Shown here in pieces: positions 18,524-27,464 of a stretch of DNA of 64,000 nt (position 1 is its first letter; each line of letters opens with the position of its first letter). This stretch comes from Brevibacterium yomogidense. Lineage in GTDB: Bacteria; Actinomycetota; Actinomycetes; Actinomycetales; Brevibacteriaceae. Made by a program: the position numbers and the translations under genes. The notes below the pieces were generated by a model. The model saw only the letters and a program-made list of their open reading frames with translations. It was not told the origin of the DNA and ran no database searches. Where the stretch lies: contig NZ_JABASY010000001.1 in the NCBI RefSeq assembly GCF_016107685.1, positions 958,187-1,022,186 of the forward strand, in the 5' to 3' direction.

Positions 18524-19441
18524 TCAGCTGGGGGTGCGGGTGGCCTCGGCGGTGGTGCGGAGCGCCTCGAGCGCTTCGGAGAAGACGCTGTGGGTGCTCG
18601 CGCCGCGACGGAGGACGGCGAGGACGCGGCGGCTGGGAGCGGACGGGCCGTGCAGCGGGATCCGCACGGCGCGGGTGTTCCCGCTCAACCGCATGAGGCG
18701 TGGGATGAACGCGACCCCCAGCCCGTCGCCCACGAGCGACTCCTGCGATCCCCAGTCCGACACCTGGTGCGCGACCCGCGGGGTGACACCTGCAGCGGCG
18801 AACGCGGTGACGAACAGCGCCCGGTACGGGGTGCCGGGACGGTCGGTGATCCACGGGTCCCCGCCCAGCTCCTCCAGCCCCACCGAGCTGCGTGAGGCCA
18901 GCGGGTGATCCGCCGGGACGAGGACGTCCAGCGGGTCGTCGAGCAAGGGGATCTGCTCGACCCGGCGCTCGTTGAGCTCCTGCGTCATCTGCATCGCGAC
19001 GATGACGGCGATGTCGAGCCGATCCGCGGTGAGGAGGTCCACGCACCGCGCCGGGTCGGCCTCGACGATGTGGACGTCGAGGCCGGGGTGGACCGCTTTG
19101 AGGTGGGCGGCGACGGGGGACAGCAGCGAGCTGGTCGCGGTGGAGAACCCTCCCAGGCGAACGAGCGCGGGCGTGAGGTGCTGGTCCGCGTCCCGGACCG
19201 CCGCGTGCGTCTCCTCCCAGAGGGTCACGAGGTCGTCCGTGCGTTCGACGAGCGCCGCACCGGCGGCCGTGAGCCGGAGGCCCCGACCGTCCCGCACGAT
19301 GAGGCGCACACCCAGGGCGCGCTGGTACTCGCGCAGCTGGGCGGAGACCGCGGAAGGGGAGTAGCCGAGGGCCTCGGCGGTGGCGGAGATGGTCTCCCGC
19401 GCGGCGAACGTGCGCAGGACGGTGAGGCGGTGATCGAGCAG
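18524..19441 (-). CDS. LysR family transcriptional regulator
   Basis: The N-terminal winged helix (LTVLRTFAARETISATAEALGYSPSAVSAQL) and the LRLTAAGAALVERT linker are typical. A periplasmic-binding-like effector domain follows (GGFSTATSSLLSPVAAHLKA, VHIVEADPARCVDLL). The start is unusual. A CTG at 19441 has AAGGAG six bases upstream and gives the family-typical opening L-L-D-H-R-L with 305 residues. The first conventional in-frame starts, TTG 19525 and GTG 19531, would add about 30 Arg/Pro/Cys-rich residues and place the start inside a LysR-like inverted repeat. Targets are unknown. It converges on the GntR gene and is divergent from a decayed AraC-type ORF. Confidence 0.82.
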   Translation of the reverse strand: MLDHRLTVLRTFAARETISATAEALGYSPSAVSAQLREYQRALGVRLIVRDGRGLRLTAAGAALVERTDDLVTLWEETHAAVRDADQHLTPALVRLGGFSTATSSLLSPVAAHLKAVHPGLDVHIVEADPARCVDLLTADRLDIAVIVAMQMTQELNERRVEQIPLLDDPLDVLVPADHPLASRSSVGLEELGGDPWITDRPGTPYRALFVTAFAAAGVTPRVAHQVSDWGSQESLVGDGLGVAFIPRLMRLSGNTRAVRIPLHGPSAPSRRVLAVLRRGASTHSVFSEALEALRTTAEATRTPS

Positions 19442-19522
19442 GACGGTCTCCTTCGACGGAGGAACCGGGGCGCACGAGCAGCGGTGGTCGTGCGGCCGCG
19501 CGCGGTGCGCGGTGTTTGTAAT

Positions 19523-19539
19523 CAACCACACCAGGGTTG
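19523..19539. promoter_or_regulatory. LysR-type inverted repeat
   Basis: CAACC-N7-GGTTG (19523-19539) lies upstream of the LysR gene, between it and the divergent AraC/VOC remnant. It has the size of a LysR recognition half-site pair. Autoregulation is the likely reading, by position only. Confidence 0.4.
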
Positions 19540-19569
19540 TCGGAATCAAGGGGGCGGCCCGCGGTCGGG

Positions 19570-20070
19570 ATGATCGTCCCATGGTGGTCGGGCCGGGCCG
19601 GGCCGGACCTGGAGACCCTCGCGCTGCCGCGGCGTGCCCGCGACCGGATGGCCCGGGTGTGCGCCAGCCCGCGGGACTTGGAATCGCTCGCGCTATCCGT
19701 CCACCTGTCACCCGCCCACTTCAGCCGTCAGTTCAAGCGCGCCTACGGGGAGTCCCCGTACTCGTACCTCATGACCTGCCGGATCGAGCGGGCCGCGGTG
19801 CTGCTGCGCATCATCGCGAAGGGCGCGCACTTCGGCGCGGACCTCGCGACCCCGGACCTCGCGACCCCGGACCTCGACGCCACGTTCGCGGCGATCGTCG
19901 CTGCCGGGGGAGAGGTGGTGCAGGGGCTCATCGAGCAGGACTGCGGTCTGCGTGACGCGGCTGTCCGCGACCCGGCGGGGAACCTCATCCGCATCCAGGA
20001 AGGCGAAGCGGGGCACGACGCAGGGATAGCGCAGGATGCGCTCCGCCGGGCAGCAGGGGCAGCAGGCTGA
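19570..20070 (+). pseudogene. AraC-HTH / VOC (glyoxalase) fusion remnant with internal deletion
   Basis: The first part matches the opening of an AraC-type DNA-binding domain (ARDRMARVCASPRDLESLALSVHLSPAHFSRQFKRAYGESPYSYLMTCRIERAAVLLR). The second recognition helix pair that should follow is missing. The frame instead runs into an altered stretch with ATPDLATPDLD repeated, and then the C-terminal end of a VOC/glyoxalase domain (DATFAAIVAAGGEVVQ, CGLRDAAVRDPAGNLIRI). Intact regulator-VOC proteins carry both domains fully. This looks like a deletion fusion that lost the second half of the HTH and the first half of VOC, so it is probably not functional. The start is uncertain: ATG 19570, or GTG-like starts upstream. 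Confidence 0.6.
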
Positions 20071-20357
20071 CCGATCGCCGCACCGCGCGCGGGTGTCAGC
20101 CGACGGCGTGGCGGATTCCGAGCACCGCCGCGGTCGCCAGGAGCAGGCCGCCCGTCAAGCATGCAGACGCGGGCAGCGCCGACGGCGGTGAGATCCCGGT
20201 GCGGGCTGCTCGCGGGCCGGGATGTGCCGGTCGGACCGTCAGGGATGCGTGAGGCTGCGGGGGTGCCGGGCTCGGTGCCCCCGCCGGGGTCGGAGTCCCC
20301 GCCGGGGTCGGAGTGTCGCGTGCGCGCGGGATCCGGTCCAGGCTCTCATCCAGGCCC

Positions 20358-20679
20358 TCAGTCGCAGAGGTGACCGGTCTGGCCGAGGGAGGCGACCGCC
20401 CGGTTGTGGAAGTAGTCGTCTTCTCGGAGGTGCGTGATGCTGCCCGCGGTGAGGGGGGGAGCTCAGGTAGTCCAGCGTATCGACGGGCATGCCGATCCAC
20501 TGGGCGATGACGAATGTCGCAGTGCCGCCGTGGGTGACGACGACCTTCTGGCGTGCGGGGGCCTCCATGATGACCGACATGGCCGCATAGACGCGGCGCA
20601 CCCATCCCCGAGGCATCTCCCGCCCGTGAGCAGCCTCACGACGAATCCTCTCCGCAGGGGAATAACTCTCCACTGACAA
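20358..20679 (-). pseudogene. histidine phosphatase family remnant, truncated and frameshifted
   Basis: The first frame (from 20679) encodes the C-terminal half of a phosphoglycerate-mutase-like protein: [31 protein letters not shown], with the second catalytic His. The match then jumps frame at a run of seven G (20453-20459). It resumes as [30 protein letters not shown] and stops at 20358. The N-terminal RHG catalytic part is absent. So the gene is 5'-truncated and carries a homopolymer frameshift. Sequencing error could explain the frameshift but not the missing N-terminus. The remaining 20071-20357 is GC-rich with no gene that can be supported. Confidence 0.65.
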
Positions 20680-20681
20680 GA

Positions 20682-20702
20682 GTTGAGTCTACTGAACGCA
20701 AG
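20682..20702. promoter_or_regulatory. HAIR-like HspR operator upstream of dnaK
   Basis: GTTGAGT-N7-ACGCAAG differs from the HspR consensus CTTGAGT-N7-ACTCAAG at two of 14 positions. A second inverted repeat, CGCAAG-A-CTTGCG, follows at about 20740-20752. A TTGACA (20719-20724) lies between them, without a good -10 at standard spacing. With hspR as the last gene of the operon, autoregulated heat-shock repression is the likely mode. Confidence 0.7.
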
Positions 20703-20807
20703 TTTGGTGAGGTTCGGTTTGACATGGACCCGGACCCCTCGCAAGACTTGCGGCAGAACCTGAGCCGACCCGGCTCAAAGAGTCTTCATCAATAGGAGAG
20801 TGAAACC

Positions 20808-22664
20808 ATGGCACGAGCAGTCGGCATCGACCTCGGAACCACCAACTCGGTCGTCGCAGTCCTCGAGGGCGGCGAGCCCAAGGTCATCGCGAACGCGGAG
20901 GGTGCACGCACCACGCCGTCGGTCGTCGCGGTCAACAAGAACGGCGACTCGCTGATCGGCGACATCGCCAAGCGCCAGGCCGTCACGAACGTGAAGAACA
21001 CCGTCGCGTCGGTCAAGCGCCACATGGGCACGGACTGGACGACGGAGCTGGGCGGCAAGACGATGACCGCACCGGAAGTCTCCGCGCGCATCCTCCAGAA
21101 GCTCAAGCACGACGCGGAGGACTACCTCAACGAGGAAGTCACCGACGCCGTCATCACCGTCCCCGCGTACTACAACGACGCGGAGCGCCAGGCGACGAAG
21201 GACGCCGGTGAGATTGCCGGCCTCAACGTCCTGCGCATCATCAACGAGCCCACCGCCGCAGCGCTGGCCTACGGCCTGGAGCGCGGCAAGGAGGACGAGC
21301 TCATCCTCGTGTTCGACCTGGGCGGCGGCACGTTCGACGTGTCCCTCCTGGAGGTCGGCAAGGACGAGGACGACTTCTCCACGATCCAGGTCCGCTCGAC
21401 GTCCGGCGACAACAAGCTGGGCGGCGACGACTGGGACCAGCGGATCGTCGACCACCTCATCAAGACCGTCAAGGACAAGGACGGCGTCGACCTCTCCAAC
21501 GACACCACCGCCCTGCAGCGCCTCAAGGAAGCCGCTGAGCAGGCGAAGAAGGAGCTGTCGTCGGCGTCCAGCACGAACATCTCCCTGCAGTACCTGTCGA
21601 TGAGCCAGGACGGGCCGATCCACCTGGACGAGACGCTCACCCGTGCGAAGTTCGAGGACCTCACCTCGGACCTCCTCGACCGCACCAAGAAGCCGTTCGA
21701 GCAGGTCATCAAGGACGCGGGAGTCTCCGTCTCGGAGATCGACCACGTGGTCCTCGTGGGCGGCTCGACCCGTATGCCCGCGGTGAGCGAGGTCGTCGAG
21801 AAGCTCGCGAGCCGTGAGCCGAACAAGGGCGTCAACCCGGACGAGGTCGTGTCGGTCGGTGCGGCCGTGCAGGCCGGTGTGCTGAAGGGCGAGCGCAAGG
21901 ACGTCCTCCTCATCGACGTCACCCCGCTGTCGCTGGGTCTGGAGACCAAGGGCGGCGTCATGACGAAGCTCATCGAGCGCAACACGCCGATCCCGACGAA
22001 GCGCAGCGAGACGTTCACGACGGCGGAGGACAACCAGCCGTCCGTGTCGATCCAGGTCTTCCAGGGTGAGCGCGAGTTCACGCGCGACAACAAGGCGCTG
22101 GGCACGTTCGAGCTGACCGGCATCGCGCCGGCTCCGCGCGGCGTCCCCCAGATCGAGGTCTCCTTCGATATCGATGCGAACGGCATCGTGCACGTGTCCG
22201 CGAAGGACAAGGGCACGAACAAGGAGCAGTCGATGACCATCACGGGTGGTTCCGCGATGGAGAAGGACGACATCGAGCGCATGGTCCGCGAGGCCGAGGA
22301 GCATGCGGAGGAGGACAAGAAGCGCCGCGAGGCGCAGGACGTCCGCAACAACGCGGAGACGCTCGCGTACCAGACGGAGAAGCTGGTCTCGGAGAACGAG
22401 GACAAGCTGCCGGAGGACGTGAAGACGGAGATCACCTCCGACGTCGACGCGCTGAAGGAAGCGCTGAAGGGCGAGGACGAGGACGCGGTGAAGACCGCGT
22501 ACGACCGCCTGGTCGAGAACCAGCAGAAGATCGGCGAGGCGATCTACTCGCAGCAGACCGATGAGGCTGCGGCCGGTGCGGACGATGCCGAGGCCTCGGC
22601 GGACGCCGCTGAGGACGAGGTCATCGACGCGGAGGTCGTGGACGAGGACGAGGAGAACAAGTGA
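20808..22664 (+). CDS. dnaK: molecular chaperone DnaK (Hsp70)
   Basis: This ATP-dependent chaperone works with GrpE and DnaJ. The signature [19 protein letters not shown] opens the ATPase domain. [20 protein letters not shown] and [17 protein letters not shown] are the phosphate and adenosine motifs. The substrate-binding domain begins near [14 protein letters not shown], and the end is an acidic Ala/Asp/Glu tail ([12 protein letters not shown]). At 618 residues it is standard length. The start has AGGAG before ATG 20808. It leads the dnaK-grpE-dnaJ-hspR operon under a HAIR-like site. Confidence 0.98.
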   Translation: MARAVGIDLGTTNSVVAVLEGGEPKVIANAEGARTTPSVVAVNKNGDSLIGDIAKRQAVTNVKNTVASVKRHMGTDWTTELGGKTMTAPEVSARILQKLKHDAEDYLNEEVTDAVITVPAYYNDAERQATKDAGEIAGLNVLRIINEPTAAALAYGLERGKEDELILVFDLGGGTFDVSLLEVGKDEDDFSTIQVRSTSGDNKLGGDDWDQRIVDHLIKTVKDKDGVDLSNDTTALQRLKEAAEQAKKELSSASSTNISLQYLSMSQDGPIHLDETLTRAKFEDLTSDLLDRTKKPFEQVIKDAGVSVSEIDHVVLVGGSTRMPAVSEVVEKLASREPNKGVNPDEVVSVGAAVQAGVLKGERKDVLLIDVTPLSLGLETKGGVMTKLIERNTPIPTKRSETFTTAEDNQPSVSIQVFQGEREFTRDNKALGTFELTGIAPAPRGVPQIEVSFDIDANGIVHVSAKDKGTNKEQSMTITGGSAMEKDDIERMVREAEEHAEEDKKRREAQDVRNNAETLAYQTEKLVSENEDKLPEDVKTEITSDVDALKEALKGEDEDAVKTAYDRLVENQQKIGEAIYSQQTDEAAAGADDAEASADAAEDEVIDAEVVDEDEENK

Positions 22665-23449
22665 CGGCGAACGAGGATCCCCAGGACGGGCGCACCGAAC
22701 CGGGCTTCTCGTTCACCGACAAGCGCCGGGTCGACCCGGAGACGGGCGAGCTGAGGCCCGATGCGCAGGCGGATGCGAGCTCGGACACCGCCGCCGAGGC
22801 CCCGGCCGGCTCGGGTGAGCAGGCCGGGGGACCGGCCCACACCTCGGGAGCGGGGGCCGCGGGCGGCGCAGTCCCGGCGGACGGCACGGCCCAGCCCGGT
22901 GACGCGGGACCGTCGGACGCCGCGGCGCAGGCCGCGGGAGCCGACGCGGCGGACCTGGGGGTCGAGATCCCCGACGACGCGTCCTCGCTGGACGGTGCCG
23001 ACGCGGCCGCGGACGAACCCCTCTCCGCGGACGCGCAGCTCGCAGCGGAACGGCTGGCGGACCTCCAGCGCATCAACGCGGAGTACGCGGCCTACCGCAT
23101 GCGGGCGACACGGGAGCAGGACCGGGCGAAGGAGAACGGCGTCGTGTCGTTGGCCGAAGCCCTCATCCCCGTGCTCGACGAAGCGCGTCTCGCCAAGGAG
23201 AACGGCGATGTCACCGGACCCTTCGAGGTCCACGTGACCAAGCTGTTCGACGTGCTCGCGAAGGCAGGCGTCGTCCAGTACGGCGAAGTGGGCGAGGAGT
23301 TCGACCCCGCCTACCACGAAGCCCTCATGCAGCAGCCGAACGACGAGGTCGACGGCCCGACCGTCTTCATGGTCATGCAGCCCGGGTACCGCTACGGTGA
23401 GCGCATCATCCGTGCGGCCCGCGTGGGCGTCCAGCAGCCGGCCGACTGA
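22661..23449 (+). CDS. grpE: nucleotide exchange factor GrpE
   Basis: This releases ADP from DnaK. The GTG start at 22661 overlaps the dnaK TGA by four bases, so translation is coupled. Residues about 1-120 are Ala/Asp/Gly-rich and look disordered. The conserved GrpE coiled coil and beta domain follow: [40 protein letters not shown], and [20 protein letters not shown] with [23 protein letters not shown] ending. At 262 residues it is longer than the usual 180-220 because of the N-terminal tail. Confidence 0.96.
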   Translation: MTANEDPQDGRTEPGFSFTDKRRVDPETGELRPDAQADASSDTAAEAPAGSGEQAGGPAHTSGAGAAGGAVPADGTAQPGDAGPSDAAAQAAGADAADLGVEIPDDASSLDGADAAADEPLSADAQLAAERLADLQRINAEYAAYRMRATREQDRAKENGVVSLAEALIPVLDEARLAKENGDVTGPFEVHVTKLFDVLAKAGVVQYGEVGEEFDPAYHEALMQQPNDEVDGPTVFMVMQPGYRYGERIIRAARVGVQQPAD

Positions 23450-23460
23450 TTCGGCCCTCC

Positions 23461-23504
23461 GCCCGGGCCCGTGGCACAGGGAACTGTGGCCCACGGGTCC
23501 GGGC
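23461..23504 (+). terminator. long hairpin between grpE and dnaJ
   Basis: A nearly complete stem pairs GCCCGGGCCCGTGG-CACAG with CTGTG-GCCCACGGGTCCGGGC around a GGAA loop. There is no T-run. It sits 12 bases after the grpE stop and about 85 before dnaJ. It may be an attenuator or mRNA-stability element that sets dnaJ and hspR output below dnaK and grpE. The structure is seen; the role is inferred. Confidence 0.5.
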
Positions 23505-23588
23505 GGTCCATTCGGACGGTGACCGTCCCGACTCCGCGACTGCGGGGTCGGGTGCGGTGGCCGCCCAGCAGAGGAAGGGAGGTGCCAG

Positions 23589-24620
23589 GTGAATACCGGA
23601 CCCCAGAACGACTGGTTCGAGAAGGATTTCTACAAGACCCTCGGCGTCTCCGCGGACGCCACGGACGCTGAGATCAAGAAGGCGTATCGGAAGCTCGCGC
23701 GGAAGTACCACCCGGACCAGAATCCGGGTGATGCGAAGGCCGAAGCGAAGTTCAAGGAGGTCGGGCAGGCCCACCAGGTGCTGGCCGACAAGGAGACGCG
23801 GGAGCAGTACGACCAGGTCCGCCAGATGGGCCGTGGTGCTCGCTTCACCGCGGGGTCCGGCGGACGAGGCGGTGGTGGCGGAGGATTCGAGGACATCTTC
23901 TCCGGCCTCTTCAACACGGGCGGTGGTCCTGCCGGCGGCAGCGGCGCCCGCTATCGGACCGGCGGCGCGGACGTGCCGCCGGACCTCGCCGACCTGCTGG
24001 GCGGGTTCGGCGGAGGCTCGCCCTACGGCGGGTCACCGTACGGGGGCGGGTTCTCGACCGGGCCGACGAAGGGCGGGGACTACAAGGCATCCACGTCGCT
24101 GTCCTTCACCGAAGCGGTCAAGGGTGCGTCGGTCAAGCTCACGATGCCCGGCGGCAAGCCGCTCACCGTCCGCACGCCCGTGGGTGTGAAGGACGGGCAG
24201 AAGGTGCGGCTCAAGGGGAAGGGCAAGCCCAGCCCGAACGGCGGGGAGGCCGGTGACCTCATCCTCACGGTGAACGTGAAGCCGCACCCTGTCTTCACCC
24301 GCGACGCCGACAACCTGCGGATGGAGCTGCCGGTGAGCTTCGCCGAGGCCGCACTGGGGGCGGAGGTCTCCGTCCCCACGCTGGACGGCCAGCCCGTGCG
24401 TGTGAAGATCCCCGCGGGCACCCCGTCCGGCCGTGTGCTGCGGGTGAGAGGCAAGGGTGTGGCGGGGAAGAAGGCGACGGGCGACCTGCTCGTCACCGTG
24501 GAGATCTCCGTGCCGAAGGATCTGCCGCAGGACGCCCGGGACGCGGTGGCCGCGTACCAGGACGCGACGGCGGGCATCGATCCGCGCGACGGGCTCGTGG
24601 ACAGGGCCAGGAAGGCGTGA
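23589..24620 (+). CDS. dnaJ: DnaJ-type co-chaperone lacking the zinc finger
   Basis: This stimulates DnaK ATPase. The J domain spans residues about 9-75 with the HPD motif at YHPDQNPGD. A long Gly/Phe-rich linker follows, then two C-terminal beta domains (VKLTMPGGKPLTVRTPVGVKDGQ, MELPVSFAEAALGAEVSVPTLDGQPVRVKIPAGTPSG). No CxxCxGxG repeats are present and the protein has no cysteine, so it is CbpA/type II-like in layout. It has 343 residues. The GTG start at 23589 follows AGGAAGGGAGG. It lies in the heat-shock operon immediately before hspR. Confidence 0.93.
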   Translation: MNTGPQNDWFEKDFYKTLGVSADATDAEIKKAYRKLARKYHPDQNPGDAKAEAKFKEVGQAHQVLADKETREQYDQVRQMGRGARFTAGSGGRGGGGGGFEDIFSGLFNTGGGPAGGSGARYRTGGADVPPDLADLLGGFGGGSPYGGSPYGGGFSTGPTKGGDYKASTSLSFTEAVKGASVKLTMPGGKPLTVRTPVGVKDGQKVRLKGKGKPSPNGGEAGDLILTVNVKPHPVFTRDADNLRMELPVSFAEAALGAEVSVPTLDGQPVRVKIPAGTPSGRVLRVRGKGVAGKKATGDLLVTVEISVPKDLPQDARDAVAAYQDATAGIDPRDGLVDRARKA

Positions 24621-24623
24621 TGG

Positions 24624-25091
24624 ATGATGCGCATCCCAGCCAGTGCAGCGGTCTACGTCATCTCCGTCGCGGCGGAGCTCGCGGGCATGCACCCGCAGAC
24701 GCTTCGTCAGTACGACCGGTTGGGGCTCGTCACCCCTGAGCGGACAGCGGGACGGGGGCGACGGTACTCGGCCGAGGACATCGCCCGCCTCCAGCTCATC
24801 CAGCAGCTGAGCCAGGACGAGGGGATCAACCTCGCGGGCATCCGCAAGATCCTCGATCTCCAGGACCAGTTGGCGCGGACGCGGGCGCGGGCTCGCGACC
24901 TCGAGCAGCAGGTCGAGCGGATGGAGGAGGCCGCGGGAACCGGTTCGCGCGTGTTCGCTGCCGGGACCAGCGGCGACGTGTTCTCGATCCTTCGCGGTGA
25001 GCGTCCGCGCCGCCGCGCGCCCGGGTCCGCTCTGGTCGTCTACCGGCCGGAGGGTCGGGGGAGGAAGAGCCCCGGCGCCCGCTGGGCGTAG
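24624..25091 (+). CDS. hspR: heat-shock repressor HspR (MerR family)
   Basis: This represses the dnaK operon by binding HAIR sites, with DnaK as co-repressor in characterised actinobacteria. The MerR winged helix is clear: VISVAAELAGMHPQTLRQYDRLGLVTPERTAGRGRRYSAEDI. A coiled coil follows (IRKILDLQDQLARTRARARDLEQQVERME), then a basic tail. It starts three bases after the dnaJ stop (ATG 24624) and is last in the operon, with 155 residues. Confidence 0.95.
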   Translation: MMRIPASAAVYVISVAAELAGMHPQTLRQYDRLGLVTPERTAGRGRRYSAEDIARLQLIQQLSQDEGINLAGIRKILDLQDQLARTRARARDLEQQVERMEEAAGTGSRVFAAGTSGDVFSILRGERPRRRAPGSALVVYRPEGRGRKSPGARWA

Positions 25092-25102
25092 GGGCGAGAG
25101 CC

Positions 25103-25882
25103 TCAGAGCCAGGCGGGCGGGGCCGGCAGGTCCTGGGCGGTGCCGCCGCGGATCCCCTTACGGCGATCGTCGGCGGTGGAGCGGGGCCAGCCGCGCCCCA
25201 TGAGATAGGAGAGGACCTCTGCGGCTTCACCTGCCACGATGACGGGTTCAGTGCTGTCCCCGTCGTCTTTCGCCGCGCCGGTGCGGATGGTCCGGTGCTC
25301 GTCCCGGTCGAGGAACTCCAGCTCGTAGTGGGTCGTGACGCCCTTCTTCTCCCAGATGGGGGCGATGTCGTCGAACAGGCGGTCGACGATCGAAGCGGGG
25401 AAGTCGAGTGCGGTCGCACCGATCCCCAGGTCGAGCGCGTGGATGAACACTTCGCGGGTCCGCAGCCACGGGATCTCTGCGGCGACGATGTCGTCACCAC
25501 GGCCCGAGACGACCCGGTTGGACCAGTCGGATTCGCTCATCGCGGCGAACGCTTCGTCGAGCTCCTCGACGACTTCGTGTGCGATCGCGATCGCGTCCTC
25601 GCCACCCGTGTGGGCGACTGATTCCTCGATCTCCCTGTCCCGCGCCTCCCGCGACGGGTACATGGGGTTCTCCACGCCGGTGCGGGCCCATTCGAGGAGC
25701 CGCATGAAGCCCTCCGCGTTGTGGACGACGTGCATCGCGACGTGGATCCGGCTCCACCCGGGCAGCAGGGACGGGTCGACCATCCCCTTGGGTGAGATCT
25801 GGTCGAGGGTCTTGAGGTAGAACCGCTCGCCCAGCGTGCGCAGGTCGAGAGCTGTCGTGAGGGACTCCGCATCGAAGGTCAT
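25103..25882 (-). CDS. maleylpyruvate isomerase family (MDMPI-like, DinB-fold) protein
   Basis: This belongs to the mycothiol-dependent maleylpyruvate isomerase/TIGR03083 family. The N-terminal four-helix DinB-like domain has a metal-site pattern: LLPGWSRIHVAMHVVHNAEG (two His) and LRTREVFIHALDLG (third His). A C-terminal sterol-carrier-like MDMPI_C region spans about 155-245. At 259 residues it is family length. The specific substrate cannot be told, and no gentisate or other aromatic genes are nearby, so it may be a general mycothiol S-transferase. It converges on hspR with an 11-base gap. Confidence 0.75.
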   Translation of the reverse strand: MTFDAESLTTALDLRTLGERFYLKTLDQISPKGMVDPSLLPGWSRIHVAMHVVHNAEGFMRLLEWARTGVENPMYPSREARDREIEESVAHTGGEDAIAIAHEVVEELDEAFAAMSESDWSNRVVSGRGDDIVAAEIPWLRTREVFIHALDLGIGATALDFPASIVDRLFDDIAPIWEKKGVTTHYELEFLDRDEHRTIRTGAAKDDGDSTEPVIVAGEAAEVLSYLMGRGWPRSTADDRRKGIRGGTAQDLPAPPAWL

Positions 25883-26006
25883 GCACCCAGCCTATGCAAT
25901 CCCGCGGACACCGGCCCACACTGTCCGAAGATCAGACGAAACAGGTCCGGCCCCGGGGAGGACCGGGGCACGGGAGGACCGGTCCGGGGAGGGCCGATCC
26001 GGGGAG

Positions 26007-26054
26007 GGTACGCGGCCGAGGAGGACCGGGGCCGGGGAAGGTACGCGGCCGAGG
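26007..26054. repeat. 33-base-period G-rich direct repeat
   Basis: GGTACGCGGCCGAGG occurs at 26007-26021 and 26040-26054 inside a purine-rich stretch (about 25945-26095) built of GGGGAGG and GGACCGG words. It lies in the 295-base gap upstream of the MDMPI-like gene. No gene is supported there. Confidence 0.5.
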
Positions 26055-26099
26055 GGCGAACGGGGAGGTCGGAGCGACCCGCGGCCGGGGAAAGACCGA

Positions 26100-26128
26100 G
26101 GCCCCCACACAATGAACGTGTAGGGGCC
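26100..26128 (-). terminator. hairpin downstream of the LPxTG surface protein gene
   Basis: An 11-base stem with one mismatch, GGCCCCCACAC (26100-26110) and GTGTAGGGGCC (26118-26128), has a 7-base loop. It lies 50 bases past the stop of the minus-strand surface-protein gene. It is terminator-like without a clear U-run. Confidence 0.5.
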
Positions 26129-26177
26129 CCGGCTGCCGACGTCACTGCCGGCGGGTGCGCGCTGCTGTGCCCGGGGG

Positions 26178-27245
26178 TCAGGCCTTCGCTGCGCGGCGGC
26201 GGGTGAGCAGGACGGTTGCTGCACCCACGGTCAGGAGGGCGGCGCCAGCGGCGAGTCCACCCAGTTCGGCGCCCGTGCGGGGCAGGTCGGAACCGCCGTC
26301 GCCGTTGTCGCCCTTGTCATCCTCGTTCTTCTTGTCGTCATCGCCACCGGCGTTGCCGTCCTCGCCCGGCGTGTTGGTGACGAGGAACGAATCCGAGAGG
26401 TCTTCGCCCGCTTCGTTCGTCACGGTGACGTCGTAGGAGCCCAGGTAGGCGGACGGGTCGGAGGCGTCCGTGCCGTGCACGGTCCACGATGCCACGCCGT
26501 CCTCATCCGCGTCGACGTTCTCCGTGAGCGGCGAGACGTTGCTGCCCTCCGGGCTCACCGCGAACTCGACGGTCTCGTCGGCCTCCAGGCCGTCGACAGT
26601 GAGCAGAACGCCCTTGTCCTGGTCGACGAAGTCCGCCGGGGTGATCTCCTTCGGATCGACGGACAGCGCGTACTCGACAGCTGCCTCGTCCTCGTCCCCG
26701 TCGCTCGGTGTGGGGTCGGGGGTCTCCGTCGGGTCGGGGGTCGCGGTCGGCTCCGGGTCCTCGGTCGGCGTCGGCTCCGTGTCGTCGCCCTCATCGGCCG
26801 CATAGGCCTCGACGATCGAGAAGGCTGCGTCGACGACCGTCTCCTCACCACCGGCCGGGGTGTAGGTGACCTGGACCGGCACGTCGACGCCTGCTGCCAT
26901 CGTGCTCGTGGAGTAGATGGTCCAGGAGGCCGTGCCGGAGCCATCGATGGTGTCTTCCATGCCCGAGGTGCCCTCGGAGGCAACCGTGCCGGGCTCCGCG
27001 TTGGAGATGAGGACCGTCACGCCGACGTTCGAGTCAGCGAGGTCTTCCGGCGTGACCTCCGGCGACACCAGGATGTTGGGGTCCGAGGTCGGGACCGGTG
27101 CGGGCTGGCCGCTCGTGCTCGACGACTGGAGCGACGAGGCGGTCGACGACGTGAAGTCTCCGACGGTGGTCGCGGCGAGAGCCGGAACGGCGACGAAGCC
27201 GGAGAGTGCGACGGCGACAGCAGGTGCGAGGAGGAACTTCTTCAC
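26178..27245 (-). CDS. secreted, LPxTG-anchored surface protein
   Basis: This is a probable sortase-anchored wall protein of unknown function. The start GTG 27245 gives a signal peptide (KKFLLAPAVAVALSGFVAVPALAA, cleavage after ALA). The mature part has two similar Ig-like repeats: one around NILVSPEVTPEDLADSNVGVTVLI and one around SVDPKEITPADFVDQDKGVLLTV. They are separated by a Pro/Thr/Asp/Glu linker (TPTEDPEPTATPDPTETPDPT). The C-terminus is LPRTG, a hydrophobic helix and RRRAAKA. It has 355 residues. GAAAGG precedes the start. An adhesin or stalk role is possible. Confidence 0.8.
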   Translation of the reverse strand: MKKFLLAPAVAVALSGFVAVPALAATTVGDFTSSTASSLQSSSTSGQPAPVPTSDPNILVSPEVTPEDLADSNVGVTVLISNAEPGTVASEGTSGMEDTIDGSGTASWTIYSTSTMAAGVDVPVQVTYTPAGGEETVVDAAFSIVEAYAADEGDDTEPTPTEDPEPTATPDPTETPDPTPSDGDEDEAAVEYALSVDPKEITPADFVDQDKGVLLTVDGLEADETVEFAVSPEGSNVSPLTENVDADEDGVASWTVHGTDASDPSAYLGSYDVTVTNEAGEDLSDSFLVTNTPGEDGNAGGDDDKKNEDDKGDNGDGGSDLPRTGAELGGLAAGAALLTVGAATVLLTRRRAAKA

Positions 27246-27464
27246 AGGGGGGCCTTTCGGGTGTTCCGCTTCCGGGCGAGATCGTCCGGGAATGCTTGGT
27301 GACAAGTCCTGACGATAAGGCGGTCCTTCGAGGATCGAAACTTGTGTTCACTTCTGTTCACAATGGTTTCCACGATGCCGATAGCGGTTCTCACCAGCAA
27401 CGACGCCGAGAAACCACCTACTTGCCGGTAGGCCAGCCGAATGCCTCCCCGGCCGTGAGGTCCC

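Noticed and set aside
20096..20357. Minus-strand frame ending in a hydrophobic segment (LTGGLLLATAAVLGIRHAVG)
   Set aside because: It could be the C-terminal membrane helix of a lost gene, but it has no start, no ribosome site and no recognisable domain.
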